Assembly: GCF_011393025.1 (NCBI RefSeq)
Contig: NZ_JAAOEO010000001.1
Location: 372,001 to 436,000 of the forward strand
DNA: 64,000 nucleotides
Source: Neobacillus terrae
Lineage (GTDB): Bacteria; Bacillota; Bacilli; Bacillales; Cytobacillaceae
Reading direction: 5' to 3'
Shown here: positions 55,739 to 64,000 of the stretch, piece by piece
How the letters are laid out: each line of letters begins with the position of its first letter
How positions within the stretch are numbered: position 1 is the stretch's first letter
Notes under the pieces: generated by a model
Databases searched by the model: none
Seen by the model: the letters and a program-made list of their open reading frames with translations, nothing else
Told to the model about the DNA's origin: nothing
Translations under genes and position numbers: made by a program

Positions 55739-55764
55739 AGACCGGATTAACCGGCCTGCTTTAC
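55739..55764 (-). terminator. narK terminator
   Basis: CAGGCCGGTTAATCCGGTCTG is nearly a perfect palindrome and is followed on the minus strand by T7. It overlaps the last codons of narK. Confidence 0.75.
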
Positions 55765-57051
55765 CATTTGACTAACAGCTGTAGTGGCTTTCCTTTGATA
55801 GAAGTACCAGTTTAGAGCAAATGAGACTACGTAGAAAGCAATGAAGAAGTAAAAAGCTGTTACAGGAGTACCAGTTGCCTTTACAGACCAGCCAAATAAC
55901 TTAGGAATAAAGAAGGAACCGTATGCTGCAAATGCTGCTGAGAAACCGATAACAGGAGCAGCTTCTTTAGGAATAAAGATAGTTGGAATCATTTGGAATG
56001 TAGAACCAGAACCGATTCCTGAAGCAAGGAAAAGAAGAAGGAAAGCTCCTAAAAATCCGCCAAATTGTTTTCCATTCAGGAAGTAAATTACTCCAACTGC
56101 CCCAATAGCCATAACCACAAGAACATAAGCTGTAACCTTAGCTCCTCCCATTTTATCAGCCAGCCATCCTCCTACCGGCCTTGCAGCAGCTGCAACCAGT
56201 GCACCTAGGAAAGCAAGGGAGAGATGTTCTGGGAATTGGGATTTTAATAAAAGCGGGAATGCTGCTGAATAACCAATGAATGAACCGAATGTTGCCACAT
56301 ATAGAGTTGTCATAATCCAAGTATGCTTGCGTTTTACAATAACAAATTGATCTGCTACTGACTGTTTCGCATTAGGAAGATTATCCATCTTAAAAGCTGC
56401 AAGCAATGTCATAACAATAATAGGAATAACCCAGATAAAAGCTGCATTTTGAAGCCATACATGCTGGCCATTAGATAATACTTGTTTACCGCCAACTAGG
56501 GCAAAGGTTCCAGATGTAATAATTAATGGTGTAACAAATTGAACTACAGAGACACCCATATTTCCTAAACCACCGTTAATTCCGAGGGCAGTACCTTTTT
56601 CCTTTTTTGGGAAGAAGAAGCTGATGTTAGCTGATGAAGATGAAAAGCTTCCTCCGCCAAGCCCGCAAAGCGCAGCTAGTAAAAGCATAATAGTAAATGG
56701 TGTTTCAGGATTTTGAACTGCGAACCCAATGCCTATTGCAGGAATCAGCAATAATCCAGTTGAAATTACAGTCCAATTTTTACCTCCAATTGAACCTGCT
56801 GCAAAAGTGTATAGGAAGCGTAGTGTTGCACCTACAAGACCTGGGATAGCTGCCAGAGTGAATAATTGTTCTTCTGTAAAATGGAAGCCAATATCATTTA
56901 AGCGAACAGCAACCACAGACCAGATCTGCCAGACTATAAAAGCAAGCATCAGAGATGGAACTGAAATCCATAAATTCCTTTGTGCATGTTTTTTTCCTTC
57001 CTCTTTCCAGAACTTTTTATCTTCTGGATTCCAATAAGTAATTCCTGCCAT
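55747..57051 (-). CDS. narK: Nitrate/nitrite transporter
   Basis: MFS transporter of the NNP family that moves nitrate in and nitrite out. The 434-aa protein has 12 membrane segments and both nitrate-signature blocks (LCGLGGGSFSSSSANISFFFP and LASGIGSGSTFQMIPTIF), with a conserved arginine in LVGATLRFLYTF. GGAGGAG precedes ATG 57051. A perfect Fnr box lies upstream, so it should be induced without oxygen for nitrate respiration. No nar genes lie in the window. Confidence 0.95.
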   Translation of the reverse strand: MAGITYWNPEDKKFWKEEGKKHAQRNLWISVPSLMLAFIVWQIWSVVAVRLNDIGFHFTEEQLFTLAAIPGLVGATLRFLYTFAAGSIGGKNWTVISTGLLLIPAIGIGFAVQNPETPFTIMLLLAALCGLGGGSFSSSSANISFFFPKKEKGTALGINGGLGNMGVSVVQFVTPLIITSGTFALVGGKQVLSNGQHVWLQNAAFIWVIPIIVMTLLAAFKMDNLPNAKQSVADQFVIVKRKHTWIMTTLYVATFGSFIGYSAAFPLLLKSQFPEHLSLAFLGALVAAAARPVGGWLADKMGGAKVTAYVLVVMAIGAVGVIYFLNGKQFGGFLGAFLLLFLASGIGSGSTFQMIPTIFIPKEAAPVIGFSAAFAAYGSFFIPKLFGWSVKATGTPVTAFYFFIAFYVVSFALNWYFYQRKATTAVSQMVKQAG

Positions 57052-57137
57052 TGTAATTCTCCTCCATGTATTTCATTTTTGTTTTTATTAGTGGGTTATT
57101 TATATTGTTTATAATAATGAGAATGGTTTCGAAAAAT

Positions 57138-57153
57138 TGTGACGTACCTCACA
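57138..57153 (-). promoter_or_regulatory. Fnr box of narK
   Basis: TGTGACGTACCTCACA matches the consensus TGTGA-N6-TCACA at all ten positions. An AT-rich -10 (ATTATA on the minus strand, about 57110-57117) is spaced as in an Fnr-activated promoter. Confidence 0.85.
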
Positions 57154-57242
57154 AAAGCTGTGAAGGAAATGTGAACTCAATTAGAAAGACAAAAAATTGT
57201 AACGTTTTTACAAGAAGGCTGTAAATTAACCAATTAATAATT

Positions 57243-57268
57243 GTTTTTAAAAAGTAAAAGAGGGGTAG
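57243..57268 (+). promoter_or_regulatory. Sigma-B-like promoter
   Basis: GTTTTT, 14 bases, GGGTAG; the sigma-B consensus is GTTTAA-N12-14-GGGTAT. It lies 35 bases before the Lmo0937-like gene. Stress control would fit that family but is inferred. Confidence 0.5.
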
Positions 57269-57302
57269 TATACTTCTAAACACACAAGAAAGGATGAATA
57301 TT

Positions 57303-57449
57303 ATGCTTTGGACAATAGCAGCAATTTTACTTGTTTTATGGGTATTGGGTCTTGTTTTCCACATTGCCGGAGGACTAATACATTTTCTACTGGTAGCCGC
57401 AGTGGTAGTTTTCATCTTCAATTTTATTAGAGGCAAGGCATCACGATAG
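57303..57449 (+). CDS. Lmo0937-family small membrane protein
   Basis: A 48-aa protein with two hydrophobic helices: MLWTIAAILLVLWVLGLVFH, then GGLIHFLLVAAVVVFIFNFI. It matches the Lmo0937/DUF5670 family found in stress regulons of Firmicutes. AAAGGA precedes its ATG and a possible sigma-B promoter lies upstream. Function unknown. Confidence 0.8.
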   Translation: MLWTIAAILLVLWVLGLVFHIAGGLIHFLLVAAVVVFIFNFIRGKASR

Positions 57450-57488
57450 ATTGTAATTGAAAGTTTTAACTTAAAAAACTATTCACAA

Positions 57489-57520
57489 AAAAGGCCTTCC
57501 GCTTAGCGGAAAGCCTTTTT
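57489..57520. terminator. Bidirectional terminator
   Basis: AAAGGCCTTCCGC / GCGGAAAGCCTTT hairpin flanked by A and T runs. It separates the Lmo0937-like gene from the pseudogene on the other strand. Confidence 0.85.
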
Positions 57521-59014
57521 CTATTCTTCCTTTGAATGAATCTCCGTGAACATACCTACATAATTTTGTGTTTCACCTGCTTCATTTTTGATGGCGGTGA
57601 TGGTCAAGTCTTCCTTATAAGATTCCCCGTTTTTGCGTTTATTCCAAATTTCACCGTTCCAGATTCCGTTTTTGCTGAAAATTCTCCCACATTTTTCTAT
57701 AAAAACGTGTTCACCTGATTGAAGGACGCTTAGAGTTTTTTTTATTACATCCTCATGTGAGAAACCAGTAATTCTAGAAAAAGATGAATTAACCTTTTGG
57801 ATTATTCCCTCTGAGTCAGTTATGAGAATTCCTTCAAATGAATGGTCAATAATTTTTTCAGCTAGTTTTAACTTATCCTGATAGAACATCCAAAAAACCA
57901 ATATTAAACTGGCTAGGGAAAACTCAATAAAGTCATAAACCCAATAGCTTAATGACCTGTTAAACTAAATAAAAGAGTAAGGATTAACGGAGGGAAGAAA
58001 CAACCTATTCCGCCGCAGGCACTTACTATTCCATTAACCAACCCTGCCTGTTTCGAAAAGTATACCGGCACTATTTTAAAAATTGCTCCGTTCCCAATTC
58101 CTGCGCAAAAGGCCACAAGGAGACATCCAAAAGAATATATAGGTAAAGAAGGTGTAAAGGATAAAAGGAAACCAGAGAATGTTAATCCAGCAAAAACCGC
58201 CATTAATATGAATAATGAATTGATTTTGTTACCAAGCCACCCACCAACAGTCCTAAATATAGTAGCAATTGCAATAAATCCCGCTGTCCTAATCCCAGCA
58301 TCAATTTTGTTTAAATCAAATTGATTAATTAAAAAGGAAGGAAGGTAAATAGTAAATGCAACAAAGGAGCCAAAGGTTATAATATAAAATAAACAAAGTA
58401 ACCATAATATTCAGTTATCTCTAACTTCAATGAATTGATCATAAAATGGTACACTTACTCTCTTTTCTTTGCGATCACCAATTAAGAAGGTTAAAAAGAT
58501 AAAAATAACTATTCCAGCAAAGAAAATGGCTGTAGTCCTTCTCCAGCCAAAAGAAGCTGCAAAGATTTGCGATAAAGGCTGTGAGAGCCGTTCCAATATT
58601 TCCTGAGCCATAGATACCATTAATTAATCCTTGTTTTTCTTTTGGATAGTATTTAGGAAGCGAGGTAACTCCTACTGAAAAAAGAGCCCCGCCTACTACT
58701 CCCAAAAGAACCTCGCCAATAAGCAGTGTAAAGAGGGATGTGGCAAAATAAATTATAGCAATAGGAATAAGAAGAATAACAAAACTCCAGAGAAATAGGA
58801 CCCTTGCTCCATATTTATTTGTCCAGTAACCAATAGGTATTCTTAGCAAGGAGCACAGAACGACTGGCACCGCAGTACCCAAGACTGTTGGGTTAGTGAT
58901 AGAGGTATATCTTTCTTAATAAAAGGCATTAGGGAAGAAAGCAGTACCCAAACCATAAAGCCAGCAATCAGGTTTGCCGTTTGCAAGAAAAGCTGTTTTT
59001 TTTTCGATTGTCAT
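57521..59014 (-). pseudogene. Decayed NarK-type transporter with C-terminal PAS domain
   Basis: The pieces read, in order: a start at 59014; a slip in an A9 run near 59000; ITNPTVLGTAVPVVL after a second shift near 58877; YGSGNIGTALTAF, shifting near 58580 to QIFAASFGWRRTTAIFFAG; an in-frame TGA near 58410; then ITFGSFVAFTIYLPSF to SLTG at 57960; a last shift; a final membrane helix; and an intact PAS domain (IIDHSFEGILITDSEG, to 57521). The intact parent would be a nitrate/nitrite-type MFS carrier fused to PAS. The PAS part alone has no ribosome site. Confidence 0.8.
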
Positions 59015-59232
59015 TTCATTCCCCATTGAGGTCAAATTCTTTGTCCTTAAAAAACCTAATCATATTTAAACCTGAGTGTATTTCGAATTAAAAATACCAC
59101 ATGTTTAGAATGGAAGAAAAGCCTATTTTAATAATCATATTTTATAGTTCTAAATATTCAAAAATAAAATCCTGACAGCAGTTGGCTTGTTTGTTAATAT
59201 TGGTAGTAGTATATTTTTCCTTGTATAAATAA

Positions 59233-59425
59233 TTTCGCTTAATCTTCAAAAGCGGGGAAACCAACACATGGTAATCCACTTGGGGTGATTCCCATTTGAG
59301 AATAATGCATGCCTTAAGGCATTTTTTCAGGAGGGAGGCCGAAACTGACAGCTAACTTCATAAGCAATCTGGGAAAATCAATTAAAAAGGCTGTAAACTT
59401 CCTTGGTATTCCCAGGTGTTTTTTG
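59233..59425 (+). promoter_or_regulatory. c-di-AMP riboswitch (ydaO/yuaA type) with terminator
   Basis: The aptamer shows the conserved blocks AGCGGGGAAACCA, TTGGGGTGATTC, GGAGGCCGAAACTGACAGCTAAC and the closing pair GCTTA (59237) / TAAGC (59361). The expression platform is a stem CTGGGAA (59369) / TTCCCAG (59409) followed by GTGTTTTTTG. In this class c-di-AMP promotes termination, so the potassium genes downstream should be off when c-di-AMP is high. The rest of 59015-59232 is AT-rich and empty. Confidence 0.88.
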
Positions 59426-59489
59426 TTTTATGGGAATACATTCCGGGAGAAAGCCAAAAAATAAGGTTACAGAACTGGAGTGAAAAGGG

Positions 59490-60770
59490 TTGGAAGCACA
59501 AGAAAGTATTGCACTTATTATTTTTCTAGTTACATACGGATTTATTATTTCTGAAAAAATACATAGGACCATTATATCAATGATTGGCGGAATCCTTATG
59601 GTAGCACTCGGTGTACTAGACCAGGAAAGCGCCTTGCATCACATTGATTTTAATACAATTGGATTATTAATCGGAATGATGGTAATTGTAGGGATTACTT
59701 CTCAAACAGGTGTTTTTGAGTTTATTGCTGTCTGGTCTGCACAAAAGGTAAAAGGAAATCCCCTCAGTATACTAGTGGCATTAAGTATATTCACAGCAAT
59801 AGCTTCAGCATTCCTTGATAACGTGACAACCGTTTTGCTTGTTGTTCCTGTTACGTTAAGCATAACAGTTCAGCTTAAAGTGAATCCAATGCCATATCTA
59901 ATTTCGGAAATATTTGCCTCAAATATTGGGGGCACAGCCACAATGATTGGTGACCCTCCCAATATTATGATCGGAAGCGCTGTTAAAAAGCTGACTTTCT
60001 TGTCTTTTATCAACAACCTTACGCCTGTCATTATCATAATTATGATTGTAACTCTATTTATTCTTACGCTCATATATAGAAAGCAATTAAAAACAACACC
60101 GGAATTAATCGACAGTCTGTTGGAAAAAGATCCTTATTCAGAAATTCGAAACAAAGCACTTTTAAGAAAATGCCTTATTGTTATTGTTCTTACAATAGGC
60201 GGGTTCTTTCTTCATCAATTAATAGGCATTGAAACAGCTACAATTGCTTTGGCTGGCGCATTTCTGCTTCTGTTGATTACTGGTGATAAGTATTTGGAAA
60301 AGGCACTTGAAAAAGTGGAATGGACAACCCTTTTCTTTTTTATTGGACTGTTTGTGATTGTCGGCGGGCTTGTTGAAACGGGATTAATAGCTTCGGTTGC
60401 AAGAGAAGCAATGTCTTGGACTGGGGGAGAACTAAAATCCACAACTTTACTAATTCTCTGGATGAGTGCCATCGTCTCTTCCTTCGTAGATAATATCCCT
60501 TTTGTTGCTACCATGATTCCTATGATTAAAGAGATGGGGAATTTGGGTATTAACAATTTAGACCCGCTTTGGTGGAGTTTGTCCCTCGGTGCCTGTCTTG
60601 GAGGGAACGGTACATTGATTGGAGCTTCTGCCAACCTGGTGGTTGCGGGGCTTGCAGCAAAAGAAGGCCATAATATTTCTTTTGTTAAATTTCTTTTTAT
60701 TGGTTTTCCATTAATGCTGGTTTCGATTTTCATTTCAATGATTTATGTCTATCTCAGATATTTGCTATAA
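59490..60770 (+). CDS. ArsB/NhaD-superfamily ion transporter
   Basis: A 426-aa membrane protein with about 11-12 segments and a two-fold repeat. It has FLDNVTTVLLVVPVT in the first half and SFVDNIPFVATMIPMI in the second, and the paired blocks NIGGTATMIGDPPN and GGNGTLIGASAN. These are hallmarks of the ion-transporter superfamily including ArsB, NhaD and the P protein. Being first behind a c-di-AMP riboswitch and before a Ktr system, it probably moves Na+ or K+ by antiport. The start is TTG 59490, after GGAGTGAAAAGGG. Confidence 0.85.
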   Translation: MEAQESIALIIFLVTYGFIISEKIHRTIISMIGGILMVALGVLDQESALHHIDFNTIGLLIGMMVIVGITSQTGVFEFIAVWSAQKVKGNPLSILVALSIFTAIASAFLDNVTTVLLVVPVTLSITVQLKVNPMPYLISEIFASNIGGTATMIGDPPNIMIGSAVKKLTFLSFINNLTPVIIIIMIVTLFILTLIYRKQLKTTPELIDSLLEKDPYSEIRNKALLRKCLIVIVLTIGGFFLHQLIGIETATIALAGAFLLLLITGDKYLEKALEKVEWTTLFFFIGLFVIVGGLVETGLIASVAREAMSWTGGELKSTTLLILWMSAIVSSFVDNIPFVATMIPMIKEMGNLGINNLDPLWWSLSLGACLGGNGTLIGASANLVVAGLAAKEGHNISFVKFLFIGFPLMLVSIFISMIYVYLRYLL

Positions 60771-60790
60771 AAAAATTATAGTAGGGAAGT

Positions 60791-62134
60791 ATGAATATGC
60801 AGAGAAAAAAGTATTTTCTTGATCCCCCGAAAATATTAGTTCTTGGATTTGCAGGAATCATATTACTAGGAACTTTATTTTTGACTTTTCCAGTCTCAAC
60901 AGTTGATGGAAAAGGGCTTCATTTTTTAAATGCCCTATTTACTGCCACTTCAGCTACCTGTGTAACAGGTCTAGTTGTAGTTGATACTGGTACAACGTTT
61001 ACGCATTTTGGGCAAATAGTTATCCTTTCTCTCATTCAAATTGGCGGACTGGGATTTATGACATTTGCTACGTTGTTTGCATTTCTTCTCGGAAAAAGAA
61101 TTTCATTAAAAGAAAGGATTCTCCTGCAGGAATCCTTAAATAATCTTTCTATGGAAGGGATTGTACGCCTGGCAAGAAGGATTTTAATTTTTACTGCCGT
61201 TATAGAAGCAGCGGGTGCCCTTTTACTTTCAATCCGTTTTTCTTTTGATATGCCAATTGGCAAGGCGATTTACTTTGGGGTTTTTCATTCTATTTCTATG
61301 TTTAATAATGCTGGATTTGATATTATGGGGCATTTCACCAGCCTAACCGCCTATGTAGAAGATCCTATTGTTACACTAACCGTGTCTGCTCTCATAATAC
61401 TAGGCGGAATCGGATTCATTGTTATGAATGAAGTAGTTGAATACAAGCAGACAAAACGTTTATCACTCCATACAAAGGTTGTTTTAATGTCCACCTTCTT
61501 ATTGCTTGTGGGTGGAGCATTATGTTTCTTCCTCCTGGAGTTTTACAATCCCAAAACATTAAAGCCGCTTTCTTTTTCAGGAAAAATTCTGGCATCTATT
61601 TTCCAATCCGTTACACCAAGAACAGCGGGGGCCAATACCCTAAGTTTGCCTGATATGACTCAGTCTTCTACCTTTTTAACGATATTCTTAATGTTTGTCG
61701 GAGCCTCTCCGGGTTCAACAGGAGGCGGTATTAAAACGACCACGTTTTCTACCCTTCTTGGAGCTGTTTGGTCTCAGATTAGAGGGAAAGAGGATGTTAT
61801 TTTTTATCGTCAAAGGATTGATTATGAAACAATCTATAAAGCTTTGACAGTTACTTTGTGCGGTTTGTTCCTTGTTATGGTAATAACCATGCTTTTAACC
61901 ATTACTGAACATGGTAGAGACTTTCTAATGATTCTTTATGAGGTTACATCTGCCTTTGCTACAGTTGGCCTTTCTATGGGACTTACCCCTGAATTGTCAC
62001 ATTTAGGAAAAGCTCTTATTATTTTTACAATGTTTGCCGGAAGAGTTGGTCCTTTAACCATTTTTTACGCGGTATCCATTAAACGATCACCTGATGCTTT
62101 CCGTTATCCAAAAGGAAAAATCATGATTGGCTAA
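60791..62134 (+). CDS. Ktr potassium uptake membrane subunit (TrkH/KtrB family)
   Basis: Channel-like K+ transporter. The 447-aa protein has four M1-P-M2 repeats; selectivity-filter segments include ATCVTGLVVVDTG, NNAGFDIMG, SPGSTGGGIKTT (with the adjacent gate region) and FATVGLSMG. ATG 60791 lies 20 bases after the previous gene. It pairs with the RCK protein that follows. Whether it is KtrB or KtrD cannot be decided here. Confidence 0.93.
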   Translation: MNMQRKKYFLDPPKILVLGFAGIILLGTLFLTFPVSTVDGKGLHFLNALFTATSATCVTGLVVVDTGTTFTHFGQIVILSLIQIGGLGFMTFATLFAFLLGKRISLKERILLQESLNNLSMEGIVRLARRILIFTAVIEAAGALLLSIRFSFDMPIGKAIYFGVFHSISMFNNAGFDIMGHFTSLTAYVEDPIVTLTVSALIILGGIGFIVMNEVVEYKQTKRLSLHTKVVLMSTFLLLVGGALCFFLLEFYNPKTLKPLSFSGKILASIFQSVTPRTAGANTLSLPDMTQSSTFLTIFLMFVGASPGSTGGGIKTTTFSTLLGAVWSQIRGKEDVIFYRQRIDYETIYKALTVTLCGLFLVMVITMLLTITEHGRDFLMILYEVTSAFATVGLSMGLTPELSHLGKALIIFTMFAGRVGPLTIFYAVSIKRSPDAFRYPKGKIMIG

Positions 62135-62157
62135 TAAGAACAGAGGAGGGAAAGTCC

Positions 62158-62814
62158 TTGATAAATTCGTATGCTGTTATCGGGCTGGGGAGATTCGGAA
62201 CAAGTATCGCAACCAAGCTTTCCGATGCTGGGCAGGAAGTACTCGGTATAGACATTAACGAAGAAAGAGTGGAAGATGCCAATTCTGTGGTGACTCATGC
62301 CATGATTGCTGATACGACTGAAATAGAAGCATTAAAATCCATCGGAATTAGAAACTTTGACACTGTTATTGTTGCTATTGGAAATGATATTCAGGCAAGC
62401 ATCCTTTCAGTTCTTCTCCTTAAGGAACTCGGTGTGAAGAAAGTTATAGCTAAAGCTTTAAATAAGCTTCATGGAAAGGTCCTTTATAAAGTGGGAGCTG
62501 ATTGGGTTGTTCACCCGGAAAGGGATATGGGAGAAAGAGTTGCCCATCAGCTTTTATCACCGAATGTACTTAATTTTATTGAACTTTCCGATAAATATAG
62601 TGTTGAAGAAATAAAAATCCCTGATTGTATGAGTAATAAATCACTAAGAGAACTGGACTTACGGGCAAAATACAATTTAAGTGTTATTGCTATACGGCAT
62701 AATAGCACTATAAAAATATCCCCCTCCCCAGACGAAAGTATTGCTAAGGATGATGTTCTTGTAGTTATTGGTGAAAATGCTGATCTGGCACGTTTTGCAA
62801 ATATGACTGATTAA
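62158..62814 (+). CDS. Ktr potassium uptake RCK subunit (KtrA/KtrC family)
   Basis: Cytosolic gating ring of the Ktr system. The 218-aa protein has an RCK_N Rossmann domain (YAVIGLGRFGTSIATKL, with GIDINEERVED) that binds ATP/ADP or NAD, and an RCK_C domain (about 135-218) of the type that binds c-di-AMP. Starts with TTG 62158 after GAGGAGGG. c-di-AMP may thus act twice: on transcription through the riboswitch and on gating through RCK_C. Confidence 0.93.
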   Translation: MINSYAVIGLGRFGTSIATKLSDAGQEVLGIDINEERVEDANSVVTHAMIADTTEIEALKSIGIRNFDTVIVAIGNDIQASILSVLLLKELGVKKVIAKALNKLHGKVLYKVGADWVVHPERDMGERVAHQLLSPNVLNFIELSDKYSVEEIKIPDCMSNKSLRELDLRAKYNLSVIAIRHNSTIKISPSPDESIAKDDVLVVIGENADLARFANMTD

Positions 62815-62828
62815 TGAAAAGCATATGA

Positions 62829-62877
62829 AAGAGGTAATGAAAGGCCCAGCAAAGGTCATTTTGTTACCTCTTTTTTT
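62829..62877 (+). terminator. Terminator of the riboswitch-controlled operon
   Basis: AAGAGGTAA pairs with TTACCTCTT around a long loop, followed by T7. Confidence 0.8.
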
Positions 62878-62969
62878 GGTTTTTAAAAAAAGGGCATATG
62901 AAGTTTGATAAATGTCCAAACTCGTCCCCATTAAGAGAATAAAATATTAGAAAAAATGAGGTGAAAAAA

Positions 62970-63437
62970 ATGAGAACCTATGATTATTACTATAATGACG
63001 AACCTGGAAGGAATAATAGGAGGTCGGAGGTATCTCCCTCCGCATCCATTGAAAATGATTGCCAGAGACTGGCAAACATCATTGGAGGTGAGGTCATTAC
63101 ATCAACTCCGGTCTGTGTTGTTCAAAGACTGCGGGATATAAATGCCACCATTTTAGGCCGCCATACCCGTTCCCCATTAGCACTCCCATTTGCCTTATCC
63201 TTTGAAGACAATCGAAAAGGAAGAACGCTGAACCTTGGTGAATCAGTTGTACTGGAAAGAGAAATAAACCCATTCATGACTGCTCTGAGAAGAAGAGGAA
63301 TTACAGTGACAGCTGTCCACAATCATTGGCTGTTTGACGAACCACGTCTGATGTATATGCATTGGGAAAAGGTTGGAGATCCATTCGAGTTTGCAAGAAA
63401 TAGTTATAAGGCTGCGAAGGAGGCTGGGCTTTTTTAG
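62970..63437 (+). CDS. DUF1259-type (LppY/LpqO-like) protein
   Basis: A 155-aa protein. The second half has the DUF1259 signature: ESVVLEREINPFMTALRRRG, ITVTAVHNHWLFDEPRLMYMHWE and a GDP-containing end. The His/Asn cluster HNH and MYMHW suggests a metal site. The function is unknown. ATG 62970 follows GAGGTG; no signal peptide is visible, unlike many family members. Monocistronic, with terminator. Confidence 0.82.
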   Translation: MRTYDYYYNDEPGRNNRRSEVSPSASIENDCQRLANIIGGEVITSTPVCVVQRLRDINATILGRHTRSPLALPFALSFEDNRKGRTLNLGESVVLEREINPFMTALRRRGITVTAVHNHWLFDEPRLMYMHWEKVGDPFEFARNSYKAAKEAGLF

Positions 63438-63478
63438 GAATCCCCCACCTTCCTTTACATGTATAAATGTTTCATAAC

Positions 63479-63515
63479 GCCCTAGGCTGAGTTATCAGCT
63501 TTGGGCTTTTTTTTA
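63479..63515 (+). terminator. Terminator of the DUF1259 gene
   Basis: GCCC and GCTGA arms pair with TCAGC and GGGC, followed by T9. Confidence 0.85.
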
Positions 63516-63653
63516 TATAAATATTTTTAAGGAAAGCCCCTGCAGCAGTAATTTGAAATGAGAATTGCATTAAAAATTACGTGAGCGGGTTTAACCTTAT
63601 TTGATAGGGCTACTAGATATATAAAACTAAACTTAAAGGAAGGGCGGGCCAGA

Positions 63654-64000
63654 ATGGACAGATTAAAGAATATTTTTATGAGAGTTAGGGATGACTCTGA
63701 TCAAATTATCAAGGAAAGCCAGGATGCCGAAAATCCATTAGCTATTCTTTTTCGTACAGTGCTGGAAGAACAAAAGGATACCTGTGGAAAACTTATGGAT
63801 TCTTTACAAAGGAAGGAACAAGATTTTAAATCCTTTAAGAAAGAAATTTCTATTTTATATCATGACGATTCTATAGCTGATTCAACCTTTCGGGCTTGGG
63901 GAAGAGCCCTAACCTGGCAGGATGAAAGTGCAGCTGAGCATGTTAACGATTTAGATTTATTATTTCAGAGGATTAAAAAGAACCTGAAGGAAGCAGCAAA
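63654..64000 (+). CDS. Hypothetical coiled-coil protein, truncated by the window
   Basis: An open frame from ATG 63654 (AAAGGAAGGG upstream) runs off the right edge with at least 115 residues. It is charged and helical (KESQDAENPLAILFRTVLEE, then DSLQRKEQDFKSFKKEI). I do not recognise it; the C terminus is missing. Confidence 0.7.
   Translation, partial: MDRLKNIFMRVRDDSDQIIKESQDAENPLAILFRTVLEEQKDTCGKLMDSLQRKEQDFKSFKKEISILYHDDSIADSTFRAWGRALTWQDESAAEHVNDLDLLFQRIKKNLKEAA

Noticed and set aside
57521..57901. Stand-alone PAS protein gene
   Set aside because: No ribosome site, and the frame continues upstream into the last membrane helix of the broken transporter.

Overview
The window is AT-rich chromosomal DNA from an endospore-forming, facultatively anaerobic member of the Bacillaceae. 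It resembles Neobacillus, Mesobacillus or Cytobacillus more than Bacillus subtilis, but I cannot name the species. Evidence: strong AGGAGG ribosome sites, frequent TTG/GTG starts, T-box, c-di-AMP riboswitch, spore genes (YhcN, Sda, GerPA-like, Hsp20 coat-like, YuzL-like), and Bacillus families such as YkpA, YkuS, YdjO, YngI and YocH.

Layout. 1-7443: tryptophan biosynthesis, a complete trpEGDCFBA operon behind one strong promoter and two T-box leaders in series, both with a TGG specifier. 7500-13170: a methyltransferase, an HTH-like protein, mnmH (tRNA 2-selenouridine synthase), and a two-component system preceded by a 42-aa membrane-protein gene. 13410-17590: odhAB. 17700-24100: small genes including a Sda-type sporulation checkpoint protein, YngI-like acyl-CoA ligase and a doubled MpsC-like protein. 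24550-27560: YhcN lipoprotein and YidC2, the latter behind a MifM-like sensor ORF. 27750-31650: pflBA with an Fnr-type box, and a cupredoxin. 31950-35970: mprF and a D,D-carboxypeptidase. 36320-39380: modBA and spore-related small genes. 39440-42216: ABC-F protein YkpA and a SCO protein. 42565-44850: a MutS2-like ATPase without the Smr domain behind an elaborate ribosome-sensing attenuator. 45000-48380: transporter, YdjO with an apparent AUU start, small genes and repeats. 48642-51190: a triple-PAS sensor kinase. 51378-53441: a selenocysteine formate dehydrogenase with a clear SECIS hairpin. 54024-57050: YocH and narK. 57300-59014: an Lmo0937-type protein and a decayed NarK-PAS fusion. 59233-62880: a c-di-AMP riboswitch in front of an ion transporter and a Ktr potassium channel pair. 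The end holds a DUF1259 protein and a truncated gene.

Links between genes. Pyruvate formate-lyase makes formate, the selenoenzyme FdhF can oxidise it, ModAB imports its molybdenum, and MnmH is a second user of selenophosphate. Fnr-type boxes precede both pflB and narK, so oxygen limitation probably controls both. Several genes are controlled by RNA: two tRNA-Trp T-boxes, a c-di-AMP riboswitch, a SECIS, a MifM-like arrest sensor and the leader-peptide attenuator of the MutS2-like gene. That attenuator is the most novel system here: its anti-antiterminator, antiterminator and terminator pairings can all be read from the sequence.

Dispersed GC-rich repeats and an inverted pair of about 83-bp repeats lie between genes. 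No rRNA, tRNA, insertion-sequence transposase, prophage or CRISPR array was found.
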